Shown one piece after another: positions 1 through 8,739 of a stretch of 64,000 nt of DNA (the stretch's first letter is position 1; every line of letters begins with the position of its first letter). The notes below the pieces were generated by a model. The model worked only from the letters and a program-made list of their open reading frames with translations. It did no database searches and was not told the DNA's origin. The translations under genes were made by a program, and so were the position numbers. The stretch is from Rhodobacteraceae bacterium CG17_big_fil_post_rev_8_21_14_2_50_63_15 (GTDB taxonomy: Bacteria > Pseudomonadota > Alphaproteobacteria > Rhodobacterales > Rhodobacteraceae). Location: the NCBI GenBank assembly GCA_002783205.1, contig PFEY01000050.1:28918-92917 (forward strand). The letters are read 5' to 3'.

Positions 1-2
1 AG

Positions 3-230
3 CCGCGCAAGATCGTGGATATCTTCGGAAACCGGATCGACGACCTCGACGCCTGGCAGGCTGAGCAGGAGCGCGAAATCCAGGCGCGAAAACGGATGCA
101 CAAGGCACCGGATGATAACCTCCAAAAATCCGGCATCGGCGAAATTGGTCCTGTCGGCAAATCTGTCATCAACCGCGTGATTGCACGCCCCACGCCGGTG
201 CGCCATCTGGCACCGTCATCCCATTCCTGA
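3..230 (+). CDS. C-terminal end of an unidentified protein (5' partial)
   Basis: An open frame runs in from the left edge and stops at 228-230. About 75 residues are visible, rich in charged residues (Asp, Glu, Arg, Lys) at first and then basic/proline-rich. I recognise no domain. A GTG at 15 could serve as a start, but the frame is open to the edge, so I treat this as the tail of a longer gene. It lies 16 bases before the FHA gene in the same direction, so it is probably the upstream member of the FHA-PP2C-GTPase operon. Reality of the frame is moderately sure; function is unknown. Confidence 0.5.
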   Translation, partial: PRKIVDIFGNRIDDLDAWQAEQEREIQARKRMHKAPDDNLQKSGIGEIGPVGKSVINRVIARPTPVRHLAPSSHS

Positions 231-246
231 TTCTGAGGAGACCCTG

Positions 247-1362
247 ATGAGATTCATTCGTGAAATCATAAGTGAAAAACGCCGCACGGCCCCGGTGGAG
301 ACGTCACACCCGGTGTGGCCCGACGCCGGTGCGCCGGATGCCGCTGCGCCGGATGCCGAGGCGTGGGACGATGCCCAAAGGCGGTCAGCGGATCCGCTGC
401 CGCTTGATGCCTATGAGTTGGCACGTCATGCGAGGGTGGAGGACGCGGAACTCGATGCCGAGGTTGCCTTCGGTGATGGCGCTGATGAGCAGGTCGAGGA
501 GGAGACCTCCGATCTGTTGCCCTATCCGGCCGATGATGAGGCCGATGCGCAAGAGGAGGACTTCCATCTTGCGCTGCATCAGGACGACCGCAGCTTTGAT
601 GACACCGAAATGACCGACGGCGAGAGCGACGAGGATGATCTCGCGGACCTCGACATCTTTGCGCAAAGCGACATCAGGCAGATCCCCGATCCTTTCGAGC
701 GGCTCGCGAAAGAGCGGGTGCAGCAAAGCGTGGCGGCCGTGGCATCCCCCCCGTTTGATGGCGACGGCAACGCCGATCCCGATGTCTCGCTTGTGGTGGT
801 CGGGCGGGCGCCGCAGGCGGACACCTCGGCACATCGCATGACCGAGGAACCGTTGTCGGTTGCCGTTCCGGCCCCTGCTGCGGGTCGCGGATCGAACCGG
901 TCCGGCCGCGTCAAGACGCGGCTCCTGGGATTCTCGACAGGCTCTCTGGAACAGACCGACATGTTCGCCGAGAGCCGGAGCGTCACCGCCGATCCATTCC
1001 CGGTCGGCTGGTTGGTGGTGGTGTCCGAACTTGGCCGCGGCGCCTCGTTTGCCCTTCAGGACGGCGTGTCAAAGGTTGGCCGGGGCACGGATCAGACCGT
1101 GTGTCTGAATTTCGGCGACAACAGCATCTCGCGCGATAATCATCTCTCGATCGCCTACGATTCAGAGCAGAACAAGTTCTTTATCGGACATAGCGGCAAG
1201 TCGAACCTGGTTCGCCTGAACAACAAGCCGCTTCTGAGCACGGAGGAGTTGATCTCGCGGGATCAGATCCGGCTTGGCGAGACGACACTCCGGTTCATCG
1301 CGCTCTGTGAGAACGATTTCACGTGGCACGCGCCAGACGAAAAAGCCAGGAAGCATGGCTGA
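247..1362 (+). CDS. FHA-domain protein with long acidic N-terminal region
   Basis: A 371-residue protein. The start at 247 was chosen over an upstream GTG because a GAGGAG ribosome-binding site lies just before it. Residues about 20-190 are low-complexity and very rich in Asp, Glu and Ala, probably disordered. The C-terminal 110 residues form a forkhead-associated domain, a phosphothreonine-binding module: the conserved pieces GRGTDQ (about 276), SRDNH (about 293) and a later Asn-Asn turn are present. FHA domains read Ser/Thr phosphorylation, and the next gene is a PP2C phosphatase overlapping by 8 bases, so the two likely act in one signalling circuit. No kinase is visible in the window. Sure of the domain, inferential on the role. 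Confidence 0.85.
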   Translation: MRFIREIISEKRRTAPVETSHPVWPDAGAPDAAAPDAEAWDDAQRRSADPLPLDAYELARHARVEDAELDAEVAFGDGADEQVEEETSDLLPYPADDEADAQEEDFHLALHQDDRSFDDTEMTDGESDEDDLADLDIFAQSDIRQIPDPFERLAKERVQQSVAAVASPPFDGDGNADPDVSLVVVGRAPQADTSAHRMTEEPLSVAVPAPAAGRGSNRSGRVKTRLLGFSTGSLEQTDMFAESRSVTADPFPVGWLVVVSELGRGASFALQDGVSKVGRGTDQTVCLNFGDNSISRDNHLSIAYDSEQNKFFIGHSGKSNLVRLNNKPLLSTEELISRDQIRLGETTLRFIALCENDFTWHAPDEKARKHG

Positions 1363-2290
1363 GACGGCCAAATACGTCTATGATGCGGCCTCCGCGATCA
1401 TCCGGGGGCGGCGCGAGTATCAGGAGGATGCGCTGGCCGTGGATTTCCCGGCTGGCGCAGGGCTCGGTTTCGTCGTTCTGGCTGACGGTATGGGCGGACA
1501 TTCGTCCGGCGATGTCGCAAGCATGATCGTCGTGACGGAAGTCTTCAGCGAGTTGAAGCTGCGTGCCAATGACGCCGCGCAACTGGAATCCGAAATCGGC
1601 CTGATTCTGCATTCCGCTGTGACCTGTGCCAATGACTGCGTTGGCCGGATGGCCGACGACAGGCCTCAGATGCGGGGCATGGGCGCAACGCTTGTCGCGC
1701 CAATCGTGATCGACAATCGGCTCTACTGGATTTCGGTCGGCGATTCCCCGCTCTACATGTTTCGCGGCAATCGCCTGTTCCGGCTGAACGAGGAGCATTC
1801 CGTCGAAAGCCGGATGAAGCGCCTCGTCGATAGAGGCGAAATGGCGCGAGAGGCGGCGGAGGCGCATCCGGATCGGGGCTGTCTGACATCGGTGCTGATT
1901 GGCGGAGACATTCCCGAAATCGACTGTCGCGATACGCCGATCGAATTGAGACACAACGACATCCTGATTGCTGCCAGCGATGGGCTTCAGTTCCTCAGCG
2001 ATCAGGAAATTGCCCTTATTGTCCACGACGCCCGCGCCCTGCCAAGCGCCGAGATCAGCGCCAGACTGATCAAGCGGATTACCGATCTGAATGATCCCGA
2101 GCAGGACAATGTCTCGCTTTGCGTTCTCAAGGTGCAGGAAAATCAGAGGCTTGACCGGCCCGCCGATGTCAGCCACGCGCCCACGCCTGTCGCAGAGGTG
2201 GACACGACCCGGATGGCGATGCTTTCGCGGATGAATGGAACCACAAGGATCTGGACCAGAAACTGTTTTCAGGGACGTGACCGGCAATGA
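1355..2290 (+). CDS. PP2C-type serine/threonine protein phosphatase
   Basis: A 311-residue PPM/PP2C-family phosphatase. Metal-binding motifs are intact: Asp25 in the motif near EYQED, DGMGG at 44-48, the GDSPLY strand, ASDGL, and the C-terminal DNVSL Asp-Asn pair. The family removes phosphate from Ser/Thr residues using two Mn/Mg ions. It is cytosolic, with no signal peptide or membrane segment. The ATG at 1355 overlaps the FHA stop by 8 bases; the last codons overlap the first GTPase gene in an ATGA arrangement, so translation is probably coupled. It resembles the phosphatase arm of the PppA/Fha pairs of type VI secretion, but no T6SS genes are present. Confidence 0.9.
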   Translation: MAETAKYVYDAASAIIRGRREYQEDALAVDFPAGAGLGFVVLADGMGGHSSGDVASMIVVTEVFSELKLRANDAAQLESEIGLILHSAVTCANDCVGRMADDRPQMRGMGATLVAPIVIDNRLYWISVGDSPLYMFRGNRLFRLNEEHSVESRMKRLVDRGEMAREAAEAHPDRGCLTSVLIGGDIPEIDCRDTPIELRHNDILIAASDGLQFLSDQEIALIVHDARALPSAEISARLIKRITDLNDPEQDNVSLCVLKVQENQRLDRPADVSHAPTPVAEVDTTRMAMLSRMNGTTRIWTRNCFQGRDRQ

Positions 2291-3543
2291 GTTTGCCCGA
2301 TTTCAAGGATACGACGGAGCGTCTCCAGCTTGCGCTGAACGACGACATGGTGCCGCACGCCTTTCTCAAGGCGGGCAGGGATCTGCTCGCGCATTTGACG
2401 AGACCGACGCAGATTGCGGTTCTGGGCTTTGCCGGTGTCGGCAAGACGAGTGTGCTCAACATGATCCTTCGCGACGCCGTCATGCCGGATCTCGGGGCGG
2501 TGCCGATCATCGAACTGGTCCACGGCGAGCATGTCCGGGTGACGTATGAGCCGTTGACCGCCCCTGCCGAGCGCCGGGACGGTCTCGCGTCCCGCGAGAC
2601 TATGCCGCTGCGAACGTTCCGCGTCATTCAGGAGTTGCCCCTGCCGCAACTGGAGAGGTGCAACCTGATCGAGGTCAACATTCCAGAGGATGCCGGGCAG
2701 CAGACGGATCTTCTCGACTGGGTGACGCAGAAGGCAAATGTCGCGATCTGGTGCGCGGAGACTTTTGACGACCACGACAGCAAGATCTGGTCCACGGTGC
2801 CGGATCGGCTGAAGGATCACAGCTTTCTTGCGCTCACCAAGGCGGATCGGCTTCAGATGAAGGGGCTGCTTGCCGATCAGGTCTCTCGCTTCGAGAGCCA
2901 GTTCGCGGACGAGTTTCTTTGCCTCTATCCGGTGGCAACCAAACAGGCGATGGCCGCATGTGCGTCTGGAACCGTCACACGGGCCCGGCTCTGGCAGGAA
3001 AGTGGCGGCAAGGCCCTGGCGGACGGCGTTGCGCGCGAGATCGCAACCGGCAAGCTTGCCGACAGGGATCATGCGGACGTGCTGCTCAGCCGGATCGGTC
3101 TTGCGGGCACGCCGCGCGCGCGCCGCGTGGCGCCGGAGGAGGTCGCGCCTCTGGAAACAGCCGAGGAGGCACCCGAAAAATCCGCGGCGCAGCCGGTCAT
3201 GCCGCCTGCGATCGCGCAGATGGGGCGCGAGGAGGCCGTCGAGATGGCGCTGTCGCTTCTTCAAGGCTGCGCCAATGAGATGTGCGCCGGGGGCACCGAC
3301 CAGAAGGCGGCGGCGCCGGACCGGATTCTTGCGCAATGCGCGCAGACCGCGCAGGCGCTGGCCACCTTGTTGATGGACACGCAGCCGGACGATCCCGAAA
3401 TCGATGCCCTTCGTGAGGATGCTCTGGAGAGCGAGCAGGTGATCATGCTGCTCGTGCTCGAGCGTAACGAGACGGCCGCCAGCGATGCGATCTCGGTTCT
3501 GCTCCAGTTGAAAAAGGAAATTGCGGTATTGGGTGCGCAATGA
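2287..3543 (+). CDS. Dynamin-like GTPase, subunit 1 (atypical)
   Basis: A 418-residue protein with an N-terminal P-loop GTPase domain: G1 at 47-55 (GFAGVGKTS) and G4 at 184-187 (TKAD). Where dynamin-type G3 normally reads DxPG, this protein has NIPEDAG (131-137), a departure that may weaken hydrolysis. Residues about 260-300 are an Ala/Pro/Glu-rich linker and the C-terminal third is helical without a recognisable domain. No membrane segment is seen. It overlaps the PP2C gene upstream and the large dynamin gene downstream (both ATGA), so the proteins are probably made in fixed ratio. It may be a partner or regulator of the next GTPase rather than an independent enzyme. Confidence 0.8.
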   Translation: MSLPDFKDTTERLQLALNDDMVPHAFLKAGRDLLAHLTRPTQIAVLGFAGVGKTSVLNMILRDAVMPDLGAVPIIELVHGEHVRVTYEPLTAPAERRDGLASRETMPLRTFRVIQELPLPQLERCNLIEVNIPEDAGQQTDLLDWVTQKANVAIWCAETFDDHDSKIWSTVPDRLKDHSFLALTKADRLQMKGLLADQVSRFESQFADEFLCLYPVATKQAMAACASGTVTRARLWQESGGKALADGVAREIATGKLADRDHADVLLSRIGLAGTPRARRVAPEEVAPLETAEEAPEKSAAQPVMPPAIAQMGREEAVEMALSLLQGCANEMCAGGTDQKAAAPDRILAQCAQTAQALATLLMDTQPDDPEIDALREDALESEQVIMLLVLERNETAASDAISVLLQLKKEIAVLGAQ

Positions 3544-5777
3544 AACATGAACTTCGAGACCGGCCTCTGATGCTGGATGAATTTCTCTTCTCCTTCGGAC
3601 CGGGAGAGCTTGCCGACACCGCCGCGCGGGACCATTCCGAGCCTTGTGGCGTGATGATGGACGCGCCACGCAGACAGGCAGAGCAGAGGGAAGTCGAGGT
3701 TCCGATGGCGGCGGCGGAACCGGCTGCGTTCTTCGCGCAGCCGGATTATCTCAATGCCGGTCTGGAGCCGCTGCGTGAGTTTGCGGATCGCGTCCGGCGC
3801 GTGGACAGCGCGCTTCAGGCGCTCCAGGATCTCTCGGGCGATGCCGCTGGGCGTGCCGTGACCCGCCTGATCCGTGACCTGAATGATTTCGAACCCGCCG
3901 TGACGTTTCTGGGGCAGGTCAAGGCGGGCAAGACATCTTTGGTGAACGCGATGGCGGGCTGGTCCGATCTCTTGCCCTCGGATGTGAACCCGTGGACCTC
4001 TGTTGTCACCTCCCTGCATCTCGCGCCCGGCGCGGAACGCCGGGAAACCGGGGCGCGATTCCAGTTCATGGAGGAGGAGGAATGGGACCGGCTGGTGCAC
4101 AAGGGCGGACGGTTGGGGGAACTTGCCAATCGTGCGGGCGCGAGCGGAGAGCTGGAAACGATCAGGCAACAGATCGAGATGCTGCGCGAGAAGTCCCGCA
4201 AGCGGCTGGGCAACAAGTTCGAGATGCTGCTGGGCCAGGAGCATGAATACGGCTATTTCGACAAGAACCTGCTGGAGCGCTACATCTGCATTGGCGATGA
4301 TTTCTTTGATGACAATCCCGTCGAGGACACCGCCAATCAGGGGCGCTTTGCGGATATAACGCGCTCGGCCGATCTCTACCTCAACAGCAACCGCACCCCG
4401 TTTCGCATGTGCCTGCGCGATACGCCGGGCATCAACGATACCTTCATGATGCGCGAACAGGTGACGATCAACGCCGTGCGGTCAAGCCGCATCTGCGTTG
4501 TCGTGTTATCCGCCCAACAGGCTCTGACATCGATCGACATGGCCTTGATCCGGATGATCTCGAACCTGAAGGCGAGGGATGTCGTGATTTTCGTGAACCG
4601 GATCGACGAATTGCACGACCCCGCAGAGCAGATCCCGGAAATCGAGGCGAGCCTGCGCCGGGTGCTGGCCGATCACAAGGGTCCGGAAAATGCCGAGGTC
4701 GTTTTTGGAAGCGCCTATTGGGCCAACATGGTCCTGACCGAAAATCTCGAGCGGATGCACGCTGCGAGCACCGAAACACTGATGAAGTATGCCGAGCAGG
4801 CACTGGATGCCTCGACATTCGATCAGTCGCCTGCGGCGATGATCTGGCACCTGTCCGGCCTGCCCAAACTGAATCGGATCATATCCGAGCGGATTGTCAC
4901 GAAACTGGGCGACCCCACGCTGACCAAGATCGCAAGCTCTGCGGTCACGATCGCGAGCGGGCAGGAGGCCGCCAACAAGGTGCGCGTCCAAGGCCATGAG
5001 CACGCGGGATCGATCAGCATGTATGCGGTCCGAAGCGAGCTTGATGCGCTCGCGCAGCGGCACAGGGCCACTCTGGGGCAGACCATTGATGACATCATCG
5101 CGGCCTATCAGTCCCGCGCAGATCGGGCCCATGCAAACTTTGTCGAACGGGCGACCCATTCCCTGATCACCCATCTTGAAACCAACGGCGAGGGTCAGGT
5201 CTGGTCTTACAGCCCGACCGGGCTCCGGATGTTGCTCAAGTCGGCCTATGTTCTGTTCGCGACCCGTGTGCAAGCTGCGGCCAAAAGCCAATATGCACTG
5301 GCCGTCGAGGACATTGCCGAGCTTTATTTCAAGGCGTTTGGCAAGGCTGTCGAGGGAATCGAGCTGACGGTTCCAGAGGTGCAGGACCTTCCGGCCCCGG
5401 TCAGCATCGCACAGACCATCGCTCTGGATTTCAAGGATGGGTGGTGGGTGTCCTGGTGGCGGCGGACACGCGGCTACAAGGCTTTTGCCAAGCAGTTCAA
5501 CGCGCTCGTGCTGGCGGAAACGCAGGATTTCATGAGCCAGCTCAAGACCGTCCAGACGGCGCAGATCCGCGCCCAGATGATGGAGACGCTGAACGCATTT
5601 CTCGAGCAGAACCGCGACATCATGATCGAGATCGGCAGCGGCCATGAGGATACCGAAGGGCTGCAACGCAAGTGCCTGAGGTCAGAGCCGCATGACCGCC
5701 AGGACAGGATCGAGACCATCATTGCCGGGTTGAAATCCCAGTGCCGGCAAATCGGGACGGAGGGGCCAGAGGCATGA
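3540..5777 (+). CDS. Large dynamin-family GTPase
   Basis: A 745-residue bacterial dynamin-like protein. The GTPase domain has G1 at 125-133 (GQVKAGKTS), G3 DTPG near 294 and G4 NRID near 353. It is followed by a long helical region typical of the stalk/bundle of dynamin-like proteins. A tryptophan-rich basic patch (WWVSWWRR, near 635) in the C-terminal third is a plausible membrane-touching paddle. Bacterial dynamin-like proteins bind and reshape membranes, often as pairs from adjacent genes, which fits the flanking GTPases. Short overlaps join it to both neighbours. Family assignment is firm; cellular role is not known. Confidence 0.88.
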   Translation: MKHELRDRPLMLDEFLFSFGPGELADTAARDHSEPCGVMMDAPRRQAEQREVEVPMAAAEPAAFFAQPDYLNAGLEPLREFADRVRRVDSALQALQDLSGDAAGRAVTRLIRDLNDFEPAVTFLGQVKAGKTSLVNAMAGWSDLLPSDVNPWTSVVTSLHLAPGAERRETGARFQFMEEEEWDRLVHKGGRLGELANRAGASGELETIRQQIEMLREKSRKRLGNKFEMLLGQEHEYGYFDKNLLERYICIGDDFFDDNPVEDTANQGRFADITRSADLYLNSNRTPFRMCLRDTPGINDTFMMREQVTINAVRSSRICVVVLSAQQALTSIDMALIRMISNLKARDVVIFVNRIDELHDPAEQIPEIEASLRRVLADHKGPENAEVVFGSAYWANMVLTENLERMHAASTETLMKYAEQALDASTFDQSPAAMIWHLSGLPKLNRIISERIVTKLGDPTLTKIASSAVTIASGQEAANKVRVQGHEHAGSISMYAVRSELDALAQRHRATLGQTIDDIIAAYQSRADRAHANFVERATHSLITHLETNGEGQVWSYSPTGLRMLLKSAYVLFATRVQAAAKSQYALAVEDIAELYFKAFGKAVEGIELTVPEVQDLPAPVSIAQTIALDFKDGWWVSWWRRTRGYKAFAKQFNALVLAETQDFMSQLKTVQTAQIRAQMMETLNAFLEQNRDIMIEIGSGHEDTEGLQRKCLRSEPHDRQDRIETIIAGLKSQCRQIGTEGPEA

Positions 5778-6700
5778 CCGAAGAACACCTGATCCACCTC
5801 GCGCCGCAGGGCGCCATTCGCAAGCCGCGCCTCGTGCTGATGGGCGAGTTCAGCGCCGGAAAGAGCACGCTTTCGAACATCCTGCTGGGCAGCAATCCGT
5901 TGCCGATGCGGGTGACGGCAACGCGCCTTCCGCCCGTCATCATCTCCCATGGCCGACCCGCAGCCTTCAGCATCGGCAAGGACGGCGTCAGGGGTGAGAT
6001 CACGCTTGATGCTCTCGAGACGGTTTTGCTGAGCGAGACCCGGTCGATCGAACTGTTCATGGACTCGGAAGTCCTTGAGCTTTGCGACATCGTTGACATG
6101 CCGGGCATTTCGGACCCGGACATGCCGCTGGATGTCTGGCAGGACGTGGTCGGCAAGGGCGATCTCGTGATCTGGTGCACCCATGCAACCCAGGCCTGGC
6201 GCAAGTCTGAAGCGGCGATCTGGGAGAGCTTGCGCAAGGAGACTTCGGGCCGCAACCTGCTTTTGGTCACACAGTTCGACAAGTTGCGAACCCCGCGCGA
6301 TCAGGACAGGGTTCTCAAACGGGTCGCGCGCGAGACCGAAGGGCTGTTTGAAAGTATCTATCCGGTCTCGCTTCTGATGGCGCTGGAGGCCGGAGAGGAT
6401 TTCGAGATCTGGAAGCAAAGTGGTGCGGCGGACTTTATCGAGCACGTTGTCGGCAGTCTCATCGAGCTTGGACAAGGCCACGCGGAGGTTCCCGATCCGG
6501 CATCGCCCGGCAGGGACGATCGCGCGAGGGTCGCCATCGCCGGATCGACGTCTCTTGACATGACCCGTGACGGCTTGGCACCGGAGGCGACGCTCTTGCC
6601 AAGCGACGGTGGCGTGCGGCCAAGGCGCGTTCGGCTGAATCCAGACGCCGGTTCGCGTCGAAACCCAGATCGCCGGACCGCAGCAAGCGGTGGATACTGA
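5774..6700 (+). CDS. Dynamin-like GTPase, third copy (short)
   Basis: A 308-residue GTPase starting at the ATG that overlaps the previous stop. G1 (GEFSAGKST, 24-32), G3 (DMPG, about 109) and G4 (TQFD, about 167) are all intact and of dynamin type. The protein ends soon after the G domain: the last 80 residues are Arg/Pro/Ser-rich with no clear fold, so the stalk of a full dynamin is missing. It could hetero-oligomerise with the large GTPase. About 110 bases separate it from the next gene. Confident as a GTPase; the odd C-terminus may be a real tail or a decayed extension. Confidence 0.82.
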   Translation: MTEEHLIHLAPQGAIRKPRLVLMGEFSAGKSTLSNILLGSNPLPMRVTATRLPPVIISHGRPAAFSIGKDGVRGEITLDALETVLLSETRSIELFMDSEVLELCDIVDMPGISDPDMPLDVWQDVVGKGDLVIWCTHATQAWRKSEAAIWESLRKETSGRNLLLVTQFDKLRTPRDQDRVLKRVARETEGLFESIYPVSLLMALEAGEDFEIWKQSGAADFIEHVVGSLIELGQGHAEVPDPASPGRDDRARVAIAGSTSLDMTRDGLAPEATLLPSDGGVRPRRVRLNPDAGSRRNPDRRTAASGGY

Positions 6701-6812
6701 CCATGACTGGCGAGACCGGTCCGGGCGTTCTCGCCGCATCGCGCGGGGGGGGGCACCCGGACGGGCCTTGCCAGGCAGGACAAAATCAAGGGGACGGCCG
6801 GAGGCTGTGATC

Positions 6813-7196
6813 ATGACAATCAAGGCGCAACTGGATCAACTTCGGGAGACCTCTTTCGGGTGCGTTCTAACCGCATTCGGAGATCTCTCCTCGGGTCTCA
6901 TCCTGCGGTCCAGTTCGGAGACGCCCGTTCCGCGCGAAGTTCTGGACGCCCTGTGTGACGACGCGACCCGCAGCCTTGCCGTTGCCAGCCGCCACACCCG
7001 ACCGGACGCGACAGCGGCCAGTGTCTATGGCACGTCAGTCGTTTCCTTCACGGCCCAGCGATCGCATGTGTTCGTCCGCCATGACCCGGAGGCGGGCGAT
7101 CTGATCTGTGCCGTCATCGAGAAGGCTCAGGCCATCGCTCCTGTCCTGCAATCGGCACGGGAAACGGCGGCAAGGATCGCGGAAGCCGGATCATGA
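6813..7196 (+). CDS. Small protein, possible roadblock/LC7-like fold
   Basis: A 127-residue protein starting at ATG 6813. A longer upstream frame exists but has poor coding character. The order of features (an N-terminal helix, a strand carrying FGDLSSG, a central helix, strands near VVSFT and HVFVRHD, and a C-terminal helix) is like that of roadblock/LC7 proteins, which bind and regulate P-loop GTPases such as MglA. That would suit its place after three GTPase genes. The match is by eye only and weak. It overlaps the next gene in an ATGA arrangement. It could be an unrelated small protein. Confidence 0.6.
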   Translation: MTIKAQLDQLRETSFGCVLTAFGDLSSGLILRSSSETPVPREVLDALCDDATRSLAVASRHTRPDATAASVYGTSVVSFTAQRSHVFVRHDPEAGDLICAVIEKAQAIAPVLQSARETAARIAEAGS

Positions 7197-7969
7197 CACA
7201 AGTCGCGCTTTCGACTCCTTTGTCTGCGTCGGGTCCGGCCCGGCTGGACGGTTTGCTGCGCCGGTTTGCGACACCCGCTGGCCGTCTCGCGCGGAGGTCT
7301 GCAACGCTGCCGGACGATCCGCGGGCACGGCTCGACGCCTTGTTGCAGGAAATCGACGAAATCATGCTTCCGCGTCGGATCGAACTGCGGATCGATGGCA
7401 AGACGCTCGCGCATCTGTCTGCATATAGTCGTCGGCTCGCCAGCGTGGAAATCGTGGCGCGCCCCGGATCACGCCCGACAGGAGAGACGATCGCTTCGGA
7501 TTTCGCCGATCGCCTGCTGGAGATTGCCGCAACGCCCGGAACCCTCACATGCAGATCCGCGCGCCACCAGAACAGGCCGCGGGCAAATGACAGCACCTGC
7601 TCCGTGGGCGCGCTGAAAGCGGCCCTCGGATTCGACGTGCAGAGATCCGAGATCGTCCGTCTGACCGAGATCATGACGCCGATCGCGATTGCAAAACTCG
7701 ATTGGGTTGGTGATCCCGGTCAGGGCCAGTTCTCGGGAGAGGGGGCCTGGCGTCAGATGCTGGAACAGCACGCCCTGATATTCCTCGGTCGCGCTGGCCG
7801 CAAGACGTTCAACCGGCAGGCCGGGGCTGGACGGGCGGAAGGGATCGCGATTCCCTTGTCTGCGGAGACGATCATCGTCCTGGCCCGTTTGTCCGATCGT
7901 GGTCTCGCAGCGATCCTGCCCTATGAGGCCGGGCTCAAGGCGATCGCCTTCTGGCAGGCAGCCGGGTGA
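7193..7969 (+). CDS. Unrecognised 258-residue protein, last gene of the GTPase operon
   Basis: I do not recognise this family. The start overlaps the preceding stop, which supports it as a true gene of the operon. The protein is soluble (no signal peptide or membrane helix) and basic at the N-terminus. A central Arg/Asn-rich stretch (about 115-135) splits it into two halves. The second half has a regular alternation of strands and helices ending near FWQAAG. It may be a further partner of the FHA/GTPase complex. Nothing in its sequence suggests catalysis. Confidence 0.65.
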   Translation: MTQVALSTPLSASGPARLDGLLRRFATPAGRLARRSATLPDDPRARLDALLQEIDEIMLPRRIELRIDGKTLAHLSAYSRRLASVEIVARPGSRPTGETIASDFADRLLEIAATPGTLTCRSARHQNRPRANDSTCSVGALKAALGFDVQRSEIVRLTEIMTPIAIAKLDWVGDPGQGQFSGEGAWRQMLEQHALIFLGRAGRKTFNRQAGAGRAEGIAIPLSAETIIVLARLSDRGLAAILPYEAGLKAIAFWQAAG

Positions 7970-8325
7970 GCGCAACAGTGGCCAAGTCAGCCGTCAGAGG
8001 TTCGACAGCGCGTTCCCCGGAACCTATGCGACCAGGCCGAGCGGTTAATGAGAGGCAAGAACGCGTCAGTTTCAAGCATCCGGGCAACGCATCGGCAATG
8101 CCGGCGGGCAGGGGGGGCCCGCCGCTGCGGCGTGCCGTCGATCAGGATGTGCCCGACAAATCCGCGCCCATGCGATGAGACAGGCGGTTGCCCGGCATTC
8201 TGAATACCGGGTTGCGAAGCTATTCCTTTGATCCAGGCCAAGGCGCCGCACCACCCATGAGATTAAAAAATGTTGCATGATATGGCGTATAAGGCGATAG
8301 TTCGTCAAAGCATTAGGAGGATGGA
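7970..8325. other. Intergenic stretch, no gene recognised
   Basis: A 356-base gap between the GTPase operon and the stress-protein gene. Short open frames here have no coding look and no ribosome-binding site. The last 60 bases are AT-richer and probably hold the promoter of the downstream gene, but I could not fit a convincing -35/-10 pair. Confidence 0.5.
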
Positions 8326-8739
8326 ATGATCCAAAAGATTCTCTGCCCGACCGACGGTACCGACCATTCAGCCATGGCCGTCGCACAGGCCGCCGAATTG
8401 TCGGCGAAATATGACGCGGCTTTGACGATTTGCGTTGTTAATGTTGCCCATGGCGGTGTCCGTGGCCCGACCATAAGCCATTGGACCCAAGATGAAGTGC
8501 AGAAGATCCTCGACGATTCTGTCGCGCTCGCCCGCAAGCATGGTGCCACCAACCCACATTCGGTGGACATCATCAGCCGCGAGGCGGCCGCAGGTATCGT
8601 GATCTATGCCGAAGAGAATGCCTTTGACCACATCGTGATGGGCACCGGCGACAAGCGCGGCATGTCGCGGCTGATGCTTGGCTCGGTGGCGGCGGATGTA
8701 TCGGGTCGGGCGCATTGCTCGGTGACGGTCGTCCGCTGA
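8326..8739 (+). CDS. Universal stress protein, UspA family
   Basis: A 137-residue single-domain Usp protein with a strong AGGAGG site before the ATG. It opens with the family hallmark KILCPTDGTDHS and ends with the nucleotide-loop region GTGDKRG...LGSVA followed by the terminal strand SVTVVR. The loop is shorter than the classic G-2x-G-9x-G(S/T) spacing, so ATP binding is likely but not certain. Usp proteins accumulate under starvation, oxygen limitation or membrane stress. It stands alone, transcribed away from the glnT block. Confidence 0.9.
   Translation: MIQKILCPTDGTDHSAMAVAQAAELSAKYDAALTICVVNVAHGGVRGPTISHWTQDEVQKILDDSVALARKHGATNPHSVDIISREAAAGIVIYAEENAFDHIVMGTGDKRGMSRLMLGSVAADVSGRAHCSVTVVR

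Noticed and set aside
247-2290. Type VI secretion FHA/PP2C module
   Set aside because: Only the FHA and phosphatase resemble T6SS control genes. No sheath, Hcp, VgrG or Tss gene is present, and the downstream genes are dynamin-like.
2269-3669. Open frame of 466 residues on the minus strand
   Set aside because: It lies fully across the first GTPase gene. Its product is basic, Arg/His-rich and low in motifs, typical of a shadow frame in GC-rich DNA.
8228-8241. TTGATCCAGGCCAA, a partial FNR-type site before uspA
   Set aside because: Only the left half matches (TTGAT); the right half GCCAA departs in two of five bases, so I did not annotate it.
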